Shown here: in pieces, positions 63,215-64,000 of the stretch | How positions within the stretch are numbered: position 1 is the stretch's first letter | Layout: the number at the start of each line of letters is the position of its first letter | Assembly: GCF_037040815.1 (NCBI RefSeq) | Contig: NZ_CP146232.1 | Coordinates: 2,908,501-2,972,500, forward strand | DNA length: 64,000 nt | Source of the DNA: Pararoseomonas sp. SCSIO 73927 | GTDB taxonomy: Bacteria; Pseudomonadota; Alphaproteobacteria; Acetobacterales; Acetobacteraceae | Direction: 5' to 3' | Translations under genes and position numbers: made by a program | The notes under the pieces: generated by a model | The model's input: only the letters and a program-made list of their open reading frames with translations | Told to the model about the DNA's origin: nothing | Database searches by the model: none

Positions 63215-64000
63215 AAGCGGAAACTCCGGTGGCCTGCGCGTGGAAGCGCAGGCGCCGCAGGTACTCCAGCGGGTCCTTGCGCGTCACCAGCGCGCCGGGG
63301 GGCGTGTTGGTCCAGTCGTAGAGGCGGGTGAGCAGGAAGCGCAGCGCGGCGCCGCGGCACAGTACGGGCAGCGCGTCGCGCTCGGCGGCGGAGAGCGGCC
63401 GCACAGCGTCGTACCCGGCCAGCAGGGCGCGAGCCTTGGTGATGTTGAAGGAGAGGTCCGGCTCGAAGCACCAGGCGTTGAGGCAGATGGCCACGTCGTA
63501 GGCCAGGATGTCCGTGCAGGCGAAGTAGAAGTCGATAAGGCCGGAAACGCGGGGCTTCCCGCGCGCCTCCTCCAGAAAAAAGACGTTGTCGGGGAAGAGG
63601 TCGGCGTGGATCTGCCCGCGCGGCAGGGAGCCTTGACCGGAGAGGGGCGGCCACTCCCGCAGAATTCCCGCCAGATGCCCGTCCAGCTCCGCGCAGAGGC
63701 CGGGCTGCACCGTGTCCGCATTCGGCCGGCAGCGCTCCAGCAGCGGCCCCCAGCCCTGCGGGCCGAGCGAGTTGGGCCGCTCCGCCGTGAAGCCCTGCCC
63801 GGCCGCGTGCAGGGCGGCCAGCGCGCCGCCGAGCGGGCCGCAATGGGTCACCGCGGGGCGCCGGGGCCAGACGCCCGGCAGGAAGGTGCAGATCGCGGCC
63901 GGGCGCCCGGCGAGCTCCCGCAGCGCCTCGCCGTCTCGCCCGGCCACAGGCTCCGGGCAGGCCAGGCCGCCGGCGGCCAGGTGGCGCATCAGGCCGAGGA
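63204..64000 (-). CDS. thrB: Homoserine kinase, APH-fold type (5' end outside window)
   Basis: About 265 C-terminal residues are visible. The gene enters from the right edge. ThrB of this class phosphorylates homoserine in threonine synthesis. The aminoglycoside-phosphotransferase-like catalytic loop is [13 protein letters not shown] and the metal-binding Asp is in [25 protein letters not shown] is typical of the family. Its 3' end overlaps rnhA. Confidence 0.93.
   Translation of the reverse strand, partial: LGLMRHLAAGGLACPEPVAGRDGEALRELAGRPAAICTFLPGVWPRRPAVTHCGPLGGALAALHAAGQGFTAERPNSLGPQGWGPLLERCRPNADTVQPGLCAELDGHLAGILREWPPLSGQGSLPRGQIHADLFPDNVFFLEEARGKPRVSGLIDFYFACTDILAYDVAICLNAWCFEPDLSFNITKARALLAGYDAVRPLSAAERDALPVLCRGAALRFLLTRLYDWTNTPPGALVTRKDPLEYLRRLRFHAQATGVSAYGV

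Noticed and set aside
1..64000. CRISPR array
   Set aside because: No series of regularly spaced 25-40-base repeats was seen anywhere in the window.

Overview
The window looks like a chromosomal stretch of a high-GC alphaproteobacterium, most likely an Acetobacteraceae member such as Roseomonas. The reasons are the overall GC richness, a thrB-rnhA pair at the right edge, a Bug/TctC-type solute receptor, and LysR-controlled catabolic genes. The family assignment is inference. No rRNA, tRNA or CRISPR array was recognised.

Left part (1-12.9 kb). A LysR regulator that runs off the left edge stands divergent to a tricarboxylate-type receptor and an amidase. Next come a head-to-head DUF4062/DUF3644 pair and plasmid-like material: a Rep/primase-type initiator at 6305-8404, an unknown protein, and four copies of a TGACGTCACT motif. 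A small unknown gene follows with an unusual leader. After it comes a LysR/SDR/lipocalin cluster.

Middle (13.4-44.5 kb) is a dense accessory and defence region. It holds an AT-richer PD-(D/E)XK nuclease, CsbD, a transglutaminase-like protein, a TerY-P-type triad (vWA, PP2C, kinase-HhH-SH3) facing a DUF4236-SH3 protein, and a complete His-Xaa-Ser modification cluster (hxsA-D-B-C). Beyond these are an OLD nuclease operonic with a methyltransferase-HNH fusion, a lipoprotein/cysteine-protease cluster, a DUF4011 helicase cut at its Walker A motif by a Tn7-like transposon end, a YhaO/YhaN nuclease-ATPase pair, and a clearly AT-rich SIR2-HerA module.

Right part (45-62.4 kb). A secreted trypsin-like protease is coupled to a TonB-C protein. 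Then come a HipB-like regulator without HipA, DUF4186, the second transglutaminase-like paralogue, an M41-like metalloprotease, a KAP NTPase divergent from a TIR-like protein, and a PIN-nuclease pair with overlapping genes. A lone TniQ, an RNase H-like protein and a GIY-YIG protein complete it. Housekeeping rnhA and thrB close the window.

Three unlinked genes (starts 10296, 17246, 50335) share one leader. It has an identical ribosome-binding region, a hairpin at the predicted 5' end of the transcript, a promoter with constant 16-base spacing, and a CAACAGT/ACTGTTG dyad whose arms are 45, 45 and 56 bases apart. Two of the three genes are transglutaminase-like paralogues. This dispersed regulon and the OLD/methyltransferase-HNH operon are the best candidates for something undescribed.
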